Assembly: GCA_016748015.1 (NCBI GenBank) | Contig: JAAOMT010000512.1 | Location: 468,719-532,718 of the forward strand | Length of the DNA stretch: 64,000 nt | Origin: Geosiphon pyriformis | Taxonomy: Eukaryota; Glomeromycota; Glomeromycetes; Archaeosporales; Geosiphonaceae | Reading direction: 5' to 3' | Shown: piece after piece, positions 36,602-48,329 of the stretch | Layout of the letters: every line of letters starts with the position of its first letter | Numbering within the stretch: position 1 is the first letter of the stretch | Position numbers and translations under genes: made by a program | The notes under the pieces: generated by a model | What the model was told of the DNA's origin: nothing | Databases searched by the model: none | Seen by the model: only the letters and a program-made list of their open reading frames with translations

Positions 36602-37165
36602 TTAATATTGAGCTCTATCAAAATCTAATTCTGTTAATTCTCCTTCTTGAAATATTTCTTAAATTTCATTTTCGAGAATTACTTGTGTTATTTGAGTCTG
36701 TAATTCTTCAAATTAAGTGTTGGTAATCTTTCCTAATTAATTACTGATAACCATATTCATTGTTTTGTTGAGTAAGATTTCTGGTCGATCCTAAAATGCT
36801 GTATGTATTTGGTATATGGCTTGGGCCTGTGTAGATAAGTTGTTTTTTCTTACAAAATGTTCTAATTGTTGTAGTATTCTTGTGTCAAATAATTGCTTTG
36901 TTTTATCTGTATATAAATTCTGGATATTCACATGTTGTCCCAAGTAAAAATAACAATAGTTTCTTGGAAATTGTTGTATCTACCAATTCCAAGTTTTTTT
37001 AGTCAACTCTTGATATAGTGACTCTTTTGTTGACTCTTTTATTGCTAATTTTACTTTTGCAATGATTTTGTCAATGGTATTTTCTGTTTTCTTCTGTGTT
37101 CTATGTGATGCTGTCTTTCTAGTGTCTTGATATTAGATGGTTTGTTGATTAATTGTAATTTCCAT
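36602..37165 (-). pseudogene. Element A ORF3, extra reading frame downstream of integrase
   Basis: A 187-codon frame from ATG 37,165 to TAA 36,602, with six internal stops. All six (TAA or TAG) lie where CAA or CAG would restore Gln. The deduced protein is hydrophilic and helical, Gln/Lys-rich, without membrane segment or signal peptide, so it is not envelope-like. It ends EGELTELDFDRAQY, and LDFDRAQ is also the C-terminus of the corresponding region of element B. I recognise no domain. It lies between the integrase and the polypurine tract, where some Ty3 elements carry accessory genes. Confidence 0.6.
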
Positions 37166-37254
37166 CTCTTGGTGTTGAATCAATTGAAAAAATTGTTGTG
37201 CTAGTGAGTGGATGTTGTCTGTAATTTCCATTTTTCTGATATTTCTTGTCATGT

Positions 37255-38667
37255 CTACCATGTCTTTATATATTCTTTTGATGGATTAATTAATGTGTTG
37301 TTGTTAATAATGATGATTGGTTCCAAATCTTGTGAAATTTCTTCTGGTTGGACTAGTATCTTCTGTACTCCTAATTGTGGAATATTATTGGTGGATGGTG
37401 GTGTAATGTTGTGGTATGATTTCAGTTGATCTGCATATGCTACTTTGGTTAAGATTTTGTTATCCAGTCTTAATTTGTAAGCTTCATTCCCTAGAATTTC
37501 TTCTATGTGAAATAGTCTATCTCATTTGGAGTCGAATTTTCTACTCCATTGTTTTTCTGCTTTGGTACAATGTAAAAGTACTTTGTCTCTAATCTTAAAT
37601 TCAACTGGTTTGTTTAGTAGTTGATTATCATGTTTTTCCTTCTGTTTTTCTTGTGACTTTTGTATGTTATTAGCTGCTCTTCTTTGTTTGTTTTCCAATG
37701 TTTCTATTAGGTCATATGTTTTTTTTAACAATGTCTCTTGGAAATTCTCTTCTGTTATTGGTTCAGTTGGATATGTGTTAACCTCTATCTCAACTGGTAA
37801 TATTGCTATTCTACCATATATCAATTCAAATGGTGTTGCTTGTGTAGTGTCTTGCTTTATTGTCCGATAAGCAAATAATACTGATGGTATAAACAAATTC
37901 CATTTGTCCTGGTTTTCTTGGCTGAGTTTTACTATTGCTTCACACAATATTCTATTAAATCTTTCAACTAATCCATTAGTTTGTGGATAGTATGGTAATG
38001 ATAGTGGTCTCTTAATTCCGAATCTTTGGCTTAGTTCTGCTAATGTTCTATTCACAAAATAGGTTCTTTGGTCTAATAATAGTTCTTTTGGACATCCATG
38101 TTGACAAATCAGATCTTGATAGATGAATTTAGCAACGGATTCTGTATCCGCTCTTTGAATTGTTTTTGCTTCTGGCCATTTAATAAGATAGTTCATAGCT
38201 ACTGCAATATATCTGTTGCCTTTGCTGGTAATTGTCAATGGTCTGACTAAATCGATTCCAATGTGATCAAATAGTTGTCCCACTTTGATTGGTCTCAATG
38301 GTTCACTGGGTTTTGTTTCTTCTTTTTTTTGACAAGCATTACAATTTTGCACATATTGGATGATGTCTGGATACATTGATGGCCAATAGTATCTCTTTCT
38401 GGTTCTTTTCATGGTTGCTTCTTTATGGAAATGTCCTGCAGTTGGATCTGAGTATATGTTGAACAGTATTGTCTCTTTTTCTGATTCTGTAATTACTTTG
38501 GTTGGTTGATCTGAATCTTTTCTATTTTTCCTATAAAGTATATTTTGGTAAGTGATAAAATATTTGGATTGTTGTTTAATCCTCTTTTGTTCTGGTTGAG
38601 ATAATTTCTCCTTGAACTGTTGAGTATCTATATAATGTTGAAGTTGTTGATATTTTTGTGTGTTCAT
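37255..38667 (-). pseudogene. Element A integrase (separate ORF)
   Basis: A 470-codon frame from ATG 38,667, with a single stop at 37,522 (TGA where element B has Trp). The N-terminal zinc motif has its first His replaced by Tyr (residue 72; element B has His), with H79, C109 and C112 present. The catalytic triad is intact: D139 (GIDLV), D199 (LLLDQ) and E235 (GLVERFN), with the canonical 35-residue spacing. The C-terminal part is basic. The frame is +1 relative to the RT-RNase H frame, which stops about 60 bases upstream. Apart from the Trp stop and the His change this is the best-preserved protein of the element. Family role: insertion of the cDNA into the genome. Confidence 0.88.
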
Positions 38668-38728
38668 TTTTTGTTATATTTTCGTGAGTATTGTTTGGGT
38701 TTTGTTATATTTTTGGGTTGAATTGTTC

Positions 38729-40167
38729 TTAGATTTGTCTCATTCATGACAAACCATCAGCATTTCCATTGTTTTTTCCCTTTTTATAATATATGGTATA
38801 AGTATATGTTAAAAGAGCCATTTTCCATCTTGACTGTTTTCTATCTCCAAATTCTTGTTTTTGGAGTGATGTTAATCCTTTGTGATTTGTGTACACCTCA
38901 AACTTTTGGCTCAAGTATTCTTTCCATTTCATAACTGCCCAATAGATTGCTAGATGTTCTAATTCTGGTGTTCCATAGTTCTTTTCGGCTGGAGTCAAAT
39001 CTTGGCTGACATATGTAACTGAATGTTCTCTTCCATCTGGTCCTCTCTGAGATAGTACTGCTCCCAATGCTTGACCTGATGCATCAATGATAATAATAAA
39101 TGGTTTACTATGATCTGAATAGATCAATACTGAAGCTTGAATAAGCTTTCTTCTTAAGATGTCAAATGTTTCTTGCTGGGTTTCAGTCCATTTATATTTT
39201 GCATTTTTGGTTTGAAGATCATTGAGTGGTTGTGCTATCTTTGAAAAGTTCTTTATGAAGCATCTATAATAGCTCGCGAATTCCAAGAATGATTTCAGCT
39301 TGGTTACATTGGTTGGTATTGGAAAATTTTTTACTATTTCTATTTTCTCTAGATCTGTTTTTATGCCATCTTTGCTAACTATGTGTCCCAAGAATTTTAG
39401 TTCTGTTTTGCCAAAAAAATACTTTGTTGTATTCAATTTTAATTCTGCTCATTGTAGTCTTTCAAACACTTGTTGGAGATAATGTAGATGATTATCAAAT
39501 GTTTTTGAGAACACATTGGTGTTATTCAAGTATATAACTACTGATTTTCACAATAAGCTGGTATACATGATTTTCATTAGCTGTTGAAATGTAGCTGGAG
39601 CATTGATTAAGCTGAATGGCATAACTTCAAACTCAAAGTTTCTCTCTTTTGTGGTGAATGCCATTTTTTTTTGTCAGCTGGATCCATGGCTACTTGTCAG
39701 TAACCACTATTCAAGTCTAACATTGAGAACCATTTGTTTCCACTGAAAGTGTCAAATAGTTCTTGTATTCATGGAGTTGGATAGCTGTCTCCACAAGTTA
39801 CATCATTGAGTTTTCTGTAGTCTACACAAAATCGGATTTTTCCATTCTTCTTATGGACAAGTACTACTGGTGATGACCATGGGCTCATTAATGGCTGAAT
39901 TAACCTGTTGTCAAGCATTTGGTTGATCTCTTGATGAATGATTTCATGGCTGGCTGGCAGTACTCTGTATGCTCACTATTTGATTGACATTGTATCTCCA
40001 GTCTTGATCTGATGCTGGATAATATCAGTTCTGCCAAATTCATTTTCACTGGCAAAGATGTCATTGAAATTATTAACTAACATCTTTAGTTGTATCTGTT
40101 GAAGTGGGTCTAGATTTCTCATGTTCATCTGTTCCAATTGTTCTGGCTGTAACAGATAATATTTGTT
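38729..40167 (-). pseudogene. Element A reverse transcriptase and RNase H
   Basis: Minus-strand order: RT fingers and palm (IQPLMSPWSSPVVLVHKKNG, FCVDYRKLN at about 39,930-39,800), with stops and frame damage that remove the YxDD region, then thumb (KFLGHIVSKDGIKTDLEKI from about 39,400) and RNase H (IIDASGQALGAVLSQ, ELEHLAIYWAVMKW, VYTNHKGL with D to N, GNADGLS). The intact stretch is 39,436-38,744. It stops at TGA 38,744 where Arg is expected; the frame then ends at TAA 38,729. Confidence 0.85.
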
Positions 40168-41025
40168 TCATCCGTAGATGGTTTGTGATGTAATGTTCAC
40201 ATATTCACAAAGCTGTGGAAAATCTGGAATGCTGCTTGGTGCTTGATCTTCAATTTCTGTGGTTAAATATTCAAGAGTGGTTCCTTCCAGTATCTCTACA
40301 ATATTTTCAGTATTGTTGTAGATGGAAATTTTGATATGGTTATGGCTTTTGGCTGGTATGTGTAGATTAATAAGTCCAATTTCTCCTGATTCACAAAGGA
40401 TTACTTCTGCTTCAAAAATCTGTTCTTGCTCTTTCTCTTTTCTTTCTATCACTAACATGTATTGGCTATATGGTGGAATGGAAATTGTTTGACTGGTTAA
40501 GATAATTTCTCTTTGGCCAATAATTTCTTCCTCCACCATATTAATTGGTATATCTATTCTATCTGTGGATTCGAATCCCTGTATCTCTCTTACTGTTATC
40601 CCTAATTCTTTTCTGTTTTCTACTAATATTAATTGAGCTACTTTAACCAGAGGCAGAAATATTGCCTGTACTATCTTTTCATTTGACTCTATAATATAGG
40701 CCTTTTCTGAGTCATTTTGTAGCATGGTGATGATATTTTCCACATATCTCATGTCAATTATTCCTCCTCTTATATTTATTCCTCTTTTTGCTAGACTACT
40801 CCTAGATGTTAATTAAACTATTGTTGTTGCCGGAATTTCCAGTGCTATTTTCAAATCAATACAGGTGCATAAATGTGGTTCCAATTTGATGGCATCTTTT
40901 CCTGAATACCTCAGATCAAATCTGGCATTAGTATCATGCATGCATTCTGGAATGATATCTTTATTGTTATCACTAAACTATTTAAGTTCTTGTTCCTTTG
41001 TAAGGTCAGAGATTGCGATATATTG
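40168..41025 (-). pseudogene. Element A dUTPase domain and downstream linker
   Basis: Shows the five dUTPase motifs in eroded form: motif 1 ARFDLRYSG (consensus AGYDL), motif 2 SRSSLA, motif 3 GIIDMRYVENI (catalytic Asp retained), motif 4 EKIVQAIFLP, motif 5 around IQGFEST (consensus TQGFGSTG). An in-frame stop falls before motif 2. The following part (FPQLCEYVN at the end) links to RT. dUTPase hydrolyses dUTP and keeps uracil out of newly made cDNA. The open piece is 40,752-40,168; motifs 1 and 2 lie upstream at about 40,780-40,930. Confidence 0.75.
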
Positions 41026-41241
41026 TTCATATTTTAAATTGGAGTTTGAATCTGAGTTGAAATTGTCATCATCATTATTGTTATATTGGACGGAGCTGGA
41101 ACCAGTATTTTCATTATTGTCATTGTTGGAGTTTGAATCGGGATCAGATGGTGATTCCGATTCCAATGCACAGCTGTTGATTGGTTCTTCCTCTTCTGAG
41201 ATCATGTAGATCATGCATGGTGGTAGATTGTAGATGAGGTC

Positions 41242-41862
41242 ACACTCATTACAATATTCAAAATCACTAGGAATTAAACAATGACGACACAGTCTTGTAT
41301 TTAATTGTTCTAGCCATTGCTCTTGCTCTTTTCTAATGGGAGCTAATTTTTGGTAGTGTTTGTGGAATTGTTTTAAATCTAGAAGATTTATGACTGGTTC
41401 TGGGTCCCAATCAAGTTTTATGAGTTCTGGTGGGTTGTTTTTAACTGTTCTAATTTTTTCTGGTAACGTGCCTTTGATTTTGGTGAGTGCCATTTGTCAT
41501 ATTTTGTTGTTGTCATGTGGGCAACTATCCAATCGATGCATGGCCCTTCTTCAAGCAGCTTTAATTGGTGTCCCTTTTCTAATCCAGTCACTAATGAGAA
41601 TCATGTATTGGCATGATTCATCACACATTCCCTTTTTCCCAGGAATGTTATTTCACATTTCTTTGTCGAGAAAAGTTTCTTCACAAGTTAAACATGGTGT
41701 ATTATCTCATTTTCTCACTCATTTTGGTCTTCCAAAGCATTTAACGAGGCATGTGTAGTAATAGAACTTAGTTGCCATCTGGTATTTCTCATTGTCGCCA
41801 CAGCATGCGCCCATTAATAACAATTTTTTGCCACAATTAGCACATATTAGCTTTGGACGACA
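41242..41862 (-). pseudogene. Element A Cys-rich module between protease and dUTPase
   Basis: Two conserved clusters. First (41,862-41,683): CxxxxxxCANCGKKLLLMGACC ... then DNTPCLTC. Second (41,289-41,242): C-x2-C-x8-C-x2-C (CRHCLIPSDFEYCNEC), preceded by LEQLNTRL. Element B has the same clusters at the same place, and degraded element D keeps the second. Spacing suggests structural zinc sites. I do not recognise this as a known retroelement domain. An acidic Asn/Asp-rich linker separates it from the dUTPase. Confidence 0.65.
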
Positions 41863-42010
41863 ATAGGTGGATCATTGTGGTATAGTGTAGACATAGAGGT
41901 TATGAGTGATGGTAGTTACTTCTTCTTCCTTTTCTTTTTTTTTCCCTTTGTGTTCCCTTTCTCTTATATCCAGCTTGTTGTTGGTTTGCTTTCATCATAG
42001 TCAGTCCAGG

Positions 42011-42754
42011 TCAAATTGTCTGTCTCCCAGGTAAGTTCTTCTCTTTGTTTATTTTTTCTGTTGTCATCCCATGAGAGTATTGGCAGCAGCTCATTGTGTT
42101 CTTCGTCGGCCCACAAGACTTGATACACTTTCCAGGTAGGTTTTGGTTTTTTTTTTTGAAGTCAATTAGTGGTGCTGTGATGTTGGTCGCTTTAAAGTGA
42201 CCACACATTGCTGGTACTCATGTGTGTTGACCATTTTGGCTTAGCTGAAGTTCTTGTATGTTCCAATCTAGTGTCGTGTTAGTCTTGGACAGCCAGTTAT
42301 TTCCAACAAGTGCTTAATATTAAGTGGCTTCTATCACCAGAACTTTGATGGGTACTACGATGTCATTGACTTCAATTGGGAAGTCATTGATTTCGCCAAT
42401 TGGGGTTTTGGTGGTTCCATCTGTGGTAATAATCTTGGTGCTGGCAGTATGATCAACTCAGTGACCTAATTGATCCATGAGTTGTCATGTGATAATGCTG
42501 TTTGCTGAACTACTATTAAAGATTAATTTGATGAAGTGGCCATCAACCTTGACATTAGTGTACATGGCCATGATTGGTTTTTTTTCAAGTGCTGTTCTAC
42601 TAAATAATGGCGTATCTGATGGTTCTTTGAGTTTAAATAGAAAGATGGCATCCAAAAATTCATTTTTGGTGATTGTAGCAAGTGGGATATTATTGGTAGG
42701 TGGTTGTTGTTGTTCAATTTTCTGATTGTTGGATGTAGTGTCTTCTGAAGTCAC
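42011..42754 (-). pseudogene. Element A aspartic protease and linker
   Basis: The retropepsin active-site block reads LIFNSSSANSII (42,538-42,497 region): the catalytic DSG has become NSS (D to N and G to S, both G-to-A changes). Downstream, YQALVGNNWL matches the usual LIGNDWL strand. The segment to 42,011 is a post-protease linker related to that of B (VPAMCG against VPATCG). The protease would be inactive. Confidence 0.75.
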
Positions 42755-43114
42755 CAGAAGACTTAAATAGTGTTGAAAATTCGGGTTTTGAGTGGGACCA
42801 GTGCCTGAATTCTATTGATAAGATTCTGATTGTTGGTGAAAAGAGCTGGAGATTGGTTGATGTACAACTATTGCTGATCTCCAGTTTTGGGTGATTCTAG
42901 GTCTTGGGTTTCCTAATGTCATTTGAGCTGGGTTTACTGGTGGTGTTTGAATGGTGGGTGTTTGATAGATTGCTGGTGGCTGCAGTTGATATATTACTTG
43001 TGGCTGCGTCTGATAAATTGCTTGTGACTGCGGTTGATAAACTGGAGTTTGATGAATTGGTGGTTAATAAATTGGTTGGTGCGTTATAGACAGATAAGTG
43101 GGTTGGTATTGGTC

Positions 43115-43969
43115 TTAATTCAGGTAATGGTTCGGAGTCTGGAACCAGTGATCAGGTTTTCTATATTGATTTCCTAATTGTGAATTGCTATAAGTATGGC
43201 AGTTGGCTCTGATGTGCCCTTGTTTACCACAGTTGTGGCAGATACACATCTCTAACTGCCACAACTGATTGGATAACAACAATGGATGTGACTGATTTTG
43301 GAAACAATTCGCATTTTCCTGATTGTTATACCGTTGAGGAAGTTGATAAATCATGTGAGTATCAGCTAAGTATCCCTCTAATTTCTGATTAATTGAATCA
43401 CTGAATTGCTTCAATTTGGAATCCAATTCAGATGATCTATTCATTGCTAGATTCACAGCTTGGGTGTGATTAGCTTTTAGTTTAGCTGCTTCAAAATTTC
43501 TGGTGTAAGTAACTGCAGTTGGAAGATCTACTGGGTGTATTGGACGTACTTGTTGTAGGATGCTACTGCCCAATCCTCTAATAAATTGATTTAAAATCTG
43601 TGGTGCTATGAAATAGTCAGCTTGGATGGCTTGTATTTGGTGTAGATTTCTATGAAAGCATTCCAAGTAAGTAGTGACTGCTTTAGTGTTCCCTTGTCTA
43701 ATAGTAGTAAAGGTGTTGGCTAATTTGTTGATACTATTATTGTTGCTAAAGTACTGCAAGAATTCAGTTTTGAATTCATTAAAATTTTGGGGTTTAACAG
43801 CAAGGCTTTGATACCATGCATCAGTGGTATTCTGGAGAAAATAAGGGATTGTTTGCATTGCTTTAACATCATCCCAATTATTGGCTGTAATGGCTTTGGC
43901 CATGTTATTTAATTAGACTTGGGCATTATCTTCTTCACTATTGAATTTGTCAAGTTTCGTGATGGGTGT
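43115..43969 (-). pseudogene. Element A gag, C-terminal part
   Basis: An open 262-codon stretch (43,903-43,115) with a Retrotrans_gag-type capsid core (TIPYFLQNTTDAWYQSL, FKTEFLQYFSNN, TYLECFHRNL) and a CCHC zinc knuckle CHNCGKQGHIRANC near the end. Element B inserted at 43,969/43,970, separating it from the N-terminal part. Confidence 0.85.
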
Positions 43970-44949
43970 TGTTACCAGACAAAATTAGAGATATTATTTA
44001 GCATGAAATTATCTTATAATTCTTATCATTAATTAGCATATATTATTGTTTCAAATTATCACTTATTACATTAGCAAAAATGTCCGAAATTATCATTTAA
44101 TTAATAACCTAAATTGTATACAACACAAATATAACCTAATTGCGATGATCAATTATGCAATACCCTGAACTATGTAACATTCAAAAGTTCACTGAAATTT
44201 GTAGAAATTTGTAGAAATAATTGATAGTTCACCGAAATATCTAATAGTTCACAGAAATAACTTGTAGTTTGCCAAAATGTATCTTTAGTTCAGCAAAATT
44301 GTAGAAAATAGCAAAGTTCAAGTTCATAGAATAGTGTTATGACAAGTTGTATAAAAGAAGAGCTTTTTTCTTCGAGAAAATGTATCTTACTTTAGATTTA
44401 TTTCTTAAAACCATTTCTATATACACAAAAAGAAATAAATATCAAATAATTCAAAAAAACCAAATTCTTTAATTATTGTACTTGGAAAATCCCCAAAACC
44501 CAACTAACATTTCGAAATTGATTAGCTACCAATTTCAGTAAACTGTTAGTGACTCCAGGCCTGGATAGAAAACATTTCTCTTGACAAAAATTTTATTTTT
44601 TTTACATTTCTTTTCTTTTTCTTTTCTTTTCTTATTACAATCATTAGGGTAGCCTATAGACAAGATTCCTGTAGAAAAGTTGACTTTCACAGCAAAGTAA
44701 CTATACATTTTAGTGAGCTTTCAAACGAGCAATTCCTGGGAAAGAGTTGACGTTTACTACAACGTAACTACATAAAGTAACTGGTAAAGAATTGGCCATT
44801 CCACTTATAAGCCCAGCAGTTCAAATTATAAAAGATAATTTGAAGATAAATTCAGTTATTGGAGGTTCAACCACATCCAGAAAACGTGAATTCACAGCAA
44901 ACAAGTATTGACAACATTTAAAAAAAGAGACCAAAAACTTCCAGTAACA
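43970..44949 (+). repeat. 5' LTR of element B
   Basis: 980 bases, TGTTACCAGAC ... CCAGTAACA. It differs from the 3' LTR at roughly one position in 15-20 over the first 330 bases, almost all transitions. Contains a TATAAAA box at 44,350-44,356 and AAATAAATA further on, consistent with U3/R/U5 order. Confidence 0.92.
44350..44356 (+). promoter_or_regulatory. TATA box in the element B 5' LTR
   Basis: TATAAAA followed by GAAGAG, conserved in the 3' LTR at 53,241-53,247. Confidence 0.65.
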
Positions 44950-46473
44950 TTTGGTGCTCTTCCATGGAAACAACACAGCAAAAACAACTTCAAAGTGGCG
45001 ACCACACCAGATGCAACAACTCTAGAGTATTACCAGTCAATTTACACCCACTGCAAGCAAAGATTCAACATTCCAGACGGAATTGAAGTTGTCAAGAAAT
45101 CAGTATACCAATACATTAAAAACTGCATCAACAATTATCTTTTTGGAAATTACAATATCTCAGAAGTTAGAAGCAATCTTTACAATAATTTAGCACACTA
45201 TTCACAGTTGGGAACTAAAGACCTTAACAGTGAAACACTTGCCACTTACTTTCACGAACTTAATTTTAATATTATCAAATACTGTGAAGAAACATATCTA
45301 GTGCAGTCTTAATACACTATTGATTTTGAATCGGAAACAGAAACAAGCAACAAAGGCAAAAACAAATTGAAGCAATACTCAAGAACCACCCCAAATACTC
45401 TAACACTACCGAAAACAACTGCCAAACATTTACAAACACCTGAACAAGGAACCAGTTCAAAATTTCCACTTACTATCACATCTTTTTCAGCTTTACTTGC
45501 ACAAGCACAAACACCTAATTCACCCTTGAATCGATTTGCAAGACCAGAAAATTTTACATCACTCAAAAGTTCCACCAAACAACAAGAACTCTTTCAAACT
45601 AGTTCCAATCTCCTTGATTTTCTAGCTGAAAATCAAAGTGAACACTCTGAGACAGCAGCAAACAAAAAAAACAACTCTGAAATAACTGAAAAAGAATCAA
45701 TAGACAGTGAAAACAAAGAAGATAAAATGACAACATACATTGCAAAAATCCCTGAATTTAATGGAGAAGATATTGAGACCAGTCCCCAAGAATGGCTCGA
45801 CCAAGTTACTAAAGCTGAAGATGCAAATGGATGGAATGCTGCCAGAATGTTAAGAACAATTCCCTACTTTCTCAAAGGAACAGCAGGAGAATGGTTTGAA
45901 AACTTGGCTGCCTCATTCAATAATTGGAACACTTTCAAAGCAGCCTTCCTTGAACAGTTCACTAACAATAATACCTCTATCACTCTTCGCAATCGTTTTC
46001 GAAATATCAAACAAGAACCCTCTGAATCTGTTATGACTTATATTAAAAAATTCAACAAACTTTTCAGATGAATTCACCTACTCGAAACAAACAATTATTA
46101 CTCTGATGCTCAAATCTTGGATCAATTTATCGCTGGTCTAAAAGATAAACTAATTAAAAAGGTTCGCCTATATGTGCCAGAAAATTTAAACTCTACCATA
46201 CAGCATGCAAAAAGATACAAAATGGCCATAGAAGAGGCCAATTGCACAAAACTTGTAAATTTGGCAATTGAAGAAACCAGCTCAGCAGCTGAGGAAAAAA
46301 TTGACCAACTCACAAAGAAGGTTGAAAACTATTTCACCAATCAACAACAACAGCAACCCCAAAGATATCAACCACCCCAAAGATGAAATCAAAATAACTT
46401 TGCACCACTTTCTAATAACCAGCCTCAGAATTGCCATTAATGTGGAATCTCTGGCCACTGGAAAAGAGATTGC
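44890..46473 (+). pseudogene. Element B gag
   Basis: One frame opened by the LTR end, with stops at 45,310, 46,069, 46,384 and 46,438. N-terminal extension (44,908-45,310), a Ser/Thr/Gln-rich part, then a capsid core from ATG 45,727 (IPEFNGEDIE, TIPYFLKGTAGEWFENL, FLEQFTNNNT). The zinc knuckle at 46,432-46,473 (C-x2-C-x4-H-x4-C) has a TAA in its CxxC spacer where CAA is expected. No in-frame ATG is visible near the LTR, so the true start is uncertain. Confidence 0.82.
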
Positions 46474-46749
46474 AGAAAGCTACAACAAGACCAACAAAAT
46501 AGGAGTAATCAATGTTACCCTCTACCACAGCAATCTTATTATCAACTACCACCACCAGCTTACTATCCACCAAGACTCCAATACCAAAATAACTATTATC
46601 AGCCCACTCCACAGCCAATCCAACAGCAATACCAACAACCACCCACACAACATTATCAAGTACCTGCTCGAAGACTGATTACACAAAATTAATTTACACC
46701 ATAAAACCAATACCAAGTAAACAACAATAGAATCAGTTCGAACAACCAA

Positions 46750-47398
46750 TTGGTTCCCCAAAATTCCACTCAACCAAGACCCAACCACTATCACACTCAA
46801 CTCAGTTATTTAACAATTCCAGAAGAACAGGATTTTTACCATACTGCACTCTTGGAAAATAAAGCTACAGCACAACAACAAAACCCTTCCTATACTCTCA
46901 CCACAATCCCACCAGCCAGAATCACTGAAAACACTAATCTTTCAAATATATTTCCTTTTAAGTTTGAAGCAAATAAGTCACCATTCCTGCTTAACAATGC
47001 AGCCACCAATGAACAAAAAGCAATCATAACTATGTACACTGAAGCAGAAGTCGAAGGAAAGACAATTCACTTGATCCTAGACAGTAGATCCACTGGAAGC
47101 ATTATCACCTACCAGTTAATGTAACAGTTGAAGAGAAATGTCAACTGACCAGTTCAAACAGTAATTGTCACTGCTGATGGCATGAAAAAAACTCCAGTAG
47201 GAGAAATTGACAATTTTCTATTCACTCTTGATAGAATTACCATTCCAGTCAAAGTTCTTGTAATAGACGCACCCCAGTACCAAGCTCTCGTCGGAAATGA
47301 TTGGCTTCAAAAAACCAATGCTAATCTGAATTGAGAAACACAAGAGTTAACAATCTCCTACCAAGGACAACACACCTGGGTACCTGCCACTTGTGGTA
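46750..47398 (+). pseudogene. Element B aspartic protease
   Basis: Active-site block LILDSRSTGSII at 47,071-47,106. The Asp (47,080-47,082) is kept, but the DSG glycine is Arg (AGA for GGA). A flap-side strand and YQALVGNDWL (near 47,280) follow. Two stops interrupt the frame (47,122 and 47,143). It would release Gag and Pol products if active; the Gly to Arg change should abolish this. Confidence 0.8.
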
Positions 47399-47598
47399 CA
47401 TTAAACAAATGCTCTGAAAAAGCCCCAGCTTTTGAATTCGAACTGGAAAAGGAAAAACCCTTCATTAAAACATTTATGGCTCTTGAATCAACATCCAACT
47501 GGGCCGATGAAACAGAACAAGAACATTTTACCCCACACTCTAAACCCAAAACCTCTGAATAGAATATCCCTTACTCAAAACCCGAACCAAGGAAACAA

Positions 47599-48219
47599 TG
47601 CCCCTATATTCCTCTTAAATGTAAGGACTGCCACAAAAAACTATCATCAATGGGAGCCTGCATTTTACCTAAAGAAGAATATGAAAATTTTACTTGTTAT
47701 TACTGCAAGGCTTGCCACAGAGAATGATAGGACCATTTAATAAAAAAGAGCAGAAAATGGGACAACACCCCTTGTTTGACTTGTGGAGATATGCTACCAG
47801 AAGAATGCAATTGAATTGATGTAGTCATGAGAAGAGAAGTCTGCAATCAGACCTGCCAATATGCTTTATCAATTTCAGAAAAAGTAAAAAGAGGAACATC
47901 CTTTAATGTGGCATACAACAGTGCTTTCAACAAACTTTATCACTACCTCCATAATGCTGAGATGATTTTCAACCTAGCAATGGCATTAATTAATGGAACT
48001 ACCAAAGAAGATGTTCGTTAAATGAAAGAAGCAGAATACATTGAATACACCATGAAATTAGCTGGATTCAATTACAAAGACGAAGTAGAAGTCTACCACC
48101 AAATTGCAAGTTATACCTACTCAACCCAAGAAGCTCAAATTCAACAATTAGAGCAAATGAACATTAGGCTATGTGAAGAATGCATTATGACTTGCAATAA
48201 ACAGTGGTGTTTTGAATGC
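47599..48219 (+). pseudogene. Element B Cys-rich module between protease and dUTPase
   Basis: Cys pairs in order: KCKDCHKK with MGAC (47,599-47,670), CYYCKAC (about 47,692-47,715), DNTPCLTCG (47,761-47,787), CNQTC (47,842-47,856), and C-x2-C-x8-C-x2-C at 48,172-48,219 (CEECIMTCNKQWCFEC) after LEQMNIRL. Matches the module of element A in order and key residues. In-frame stops at about 47,728, 47,815 and 48,019. Function unknown; zinc binding is inferred from spacing. Confidence 0.65.
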
Positions 48220-48329
48220 TACACTTTTAGTATCCCCTTGCCCAGCAAAAATGATGAGAACAAAATTGAATTTGGAGAACCTAAAGTAACAGAAGAAATT
48301 GAAACAACACCTATCTACCTTATCAAAAA

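Noticed and set aside
40865-41209. Plus-strand frames opposite element A genes (also 37,664-37,870, 38,746-38,934, 41,360-41,758)
   Set aside because: They are antisense shadows of the minus-strand pol regions, which carry the recognisable motifs.
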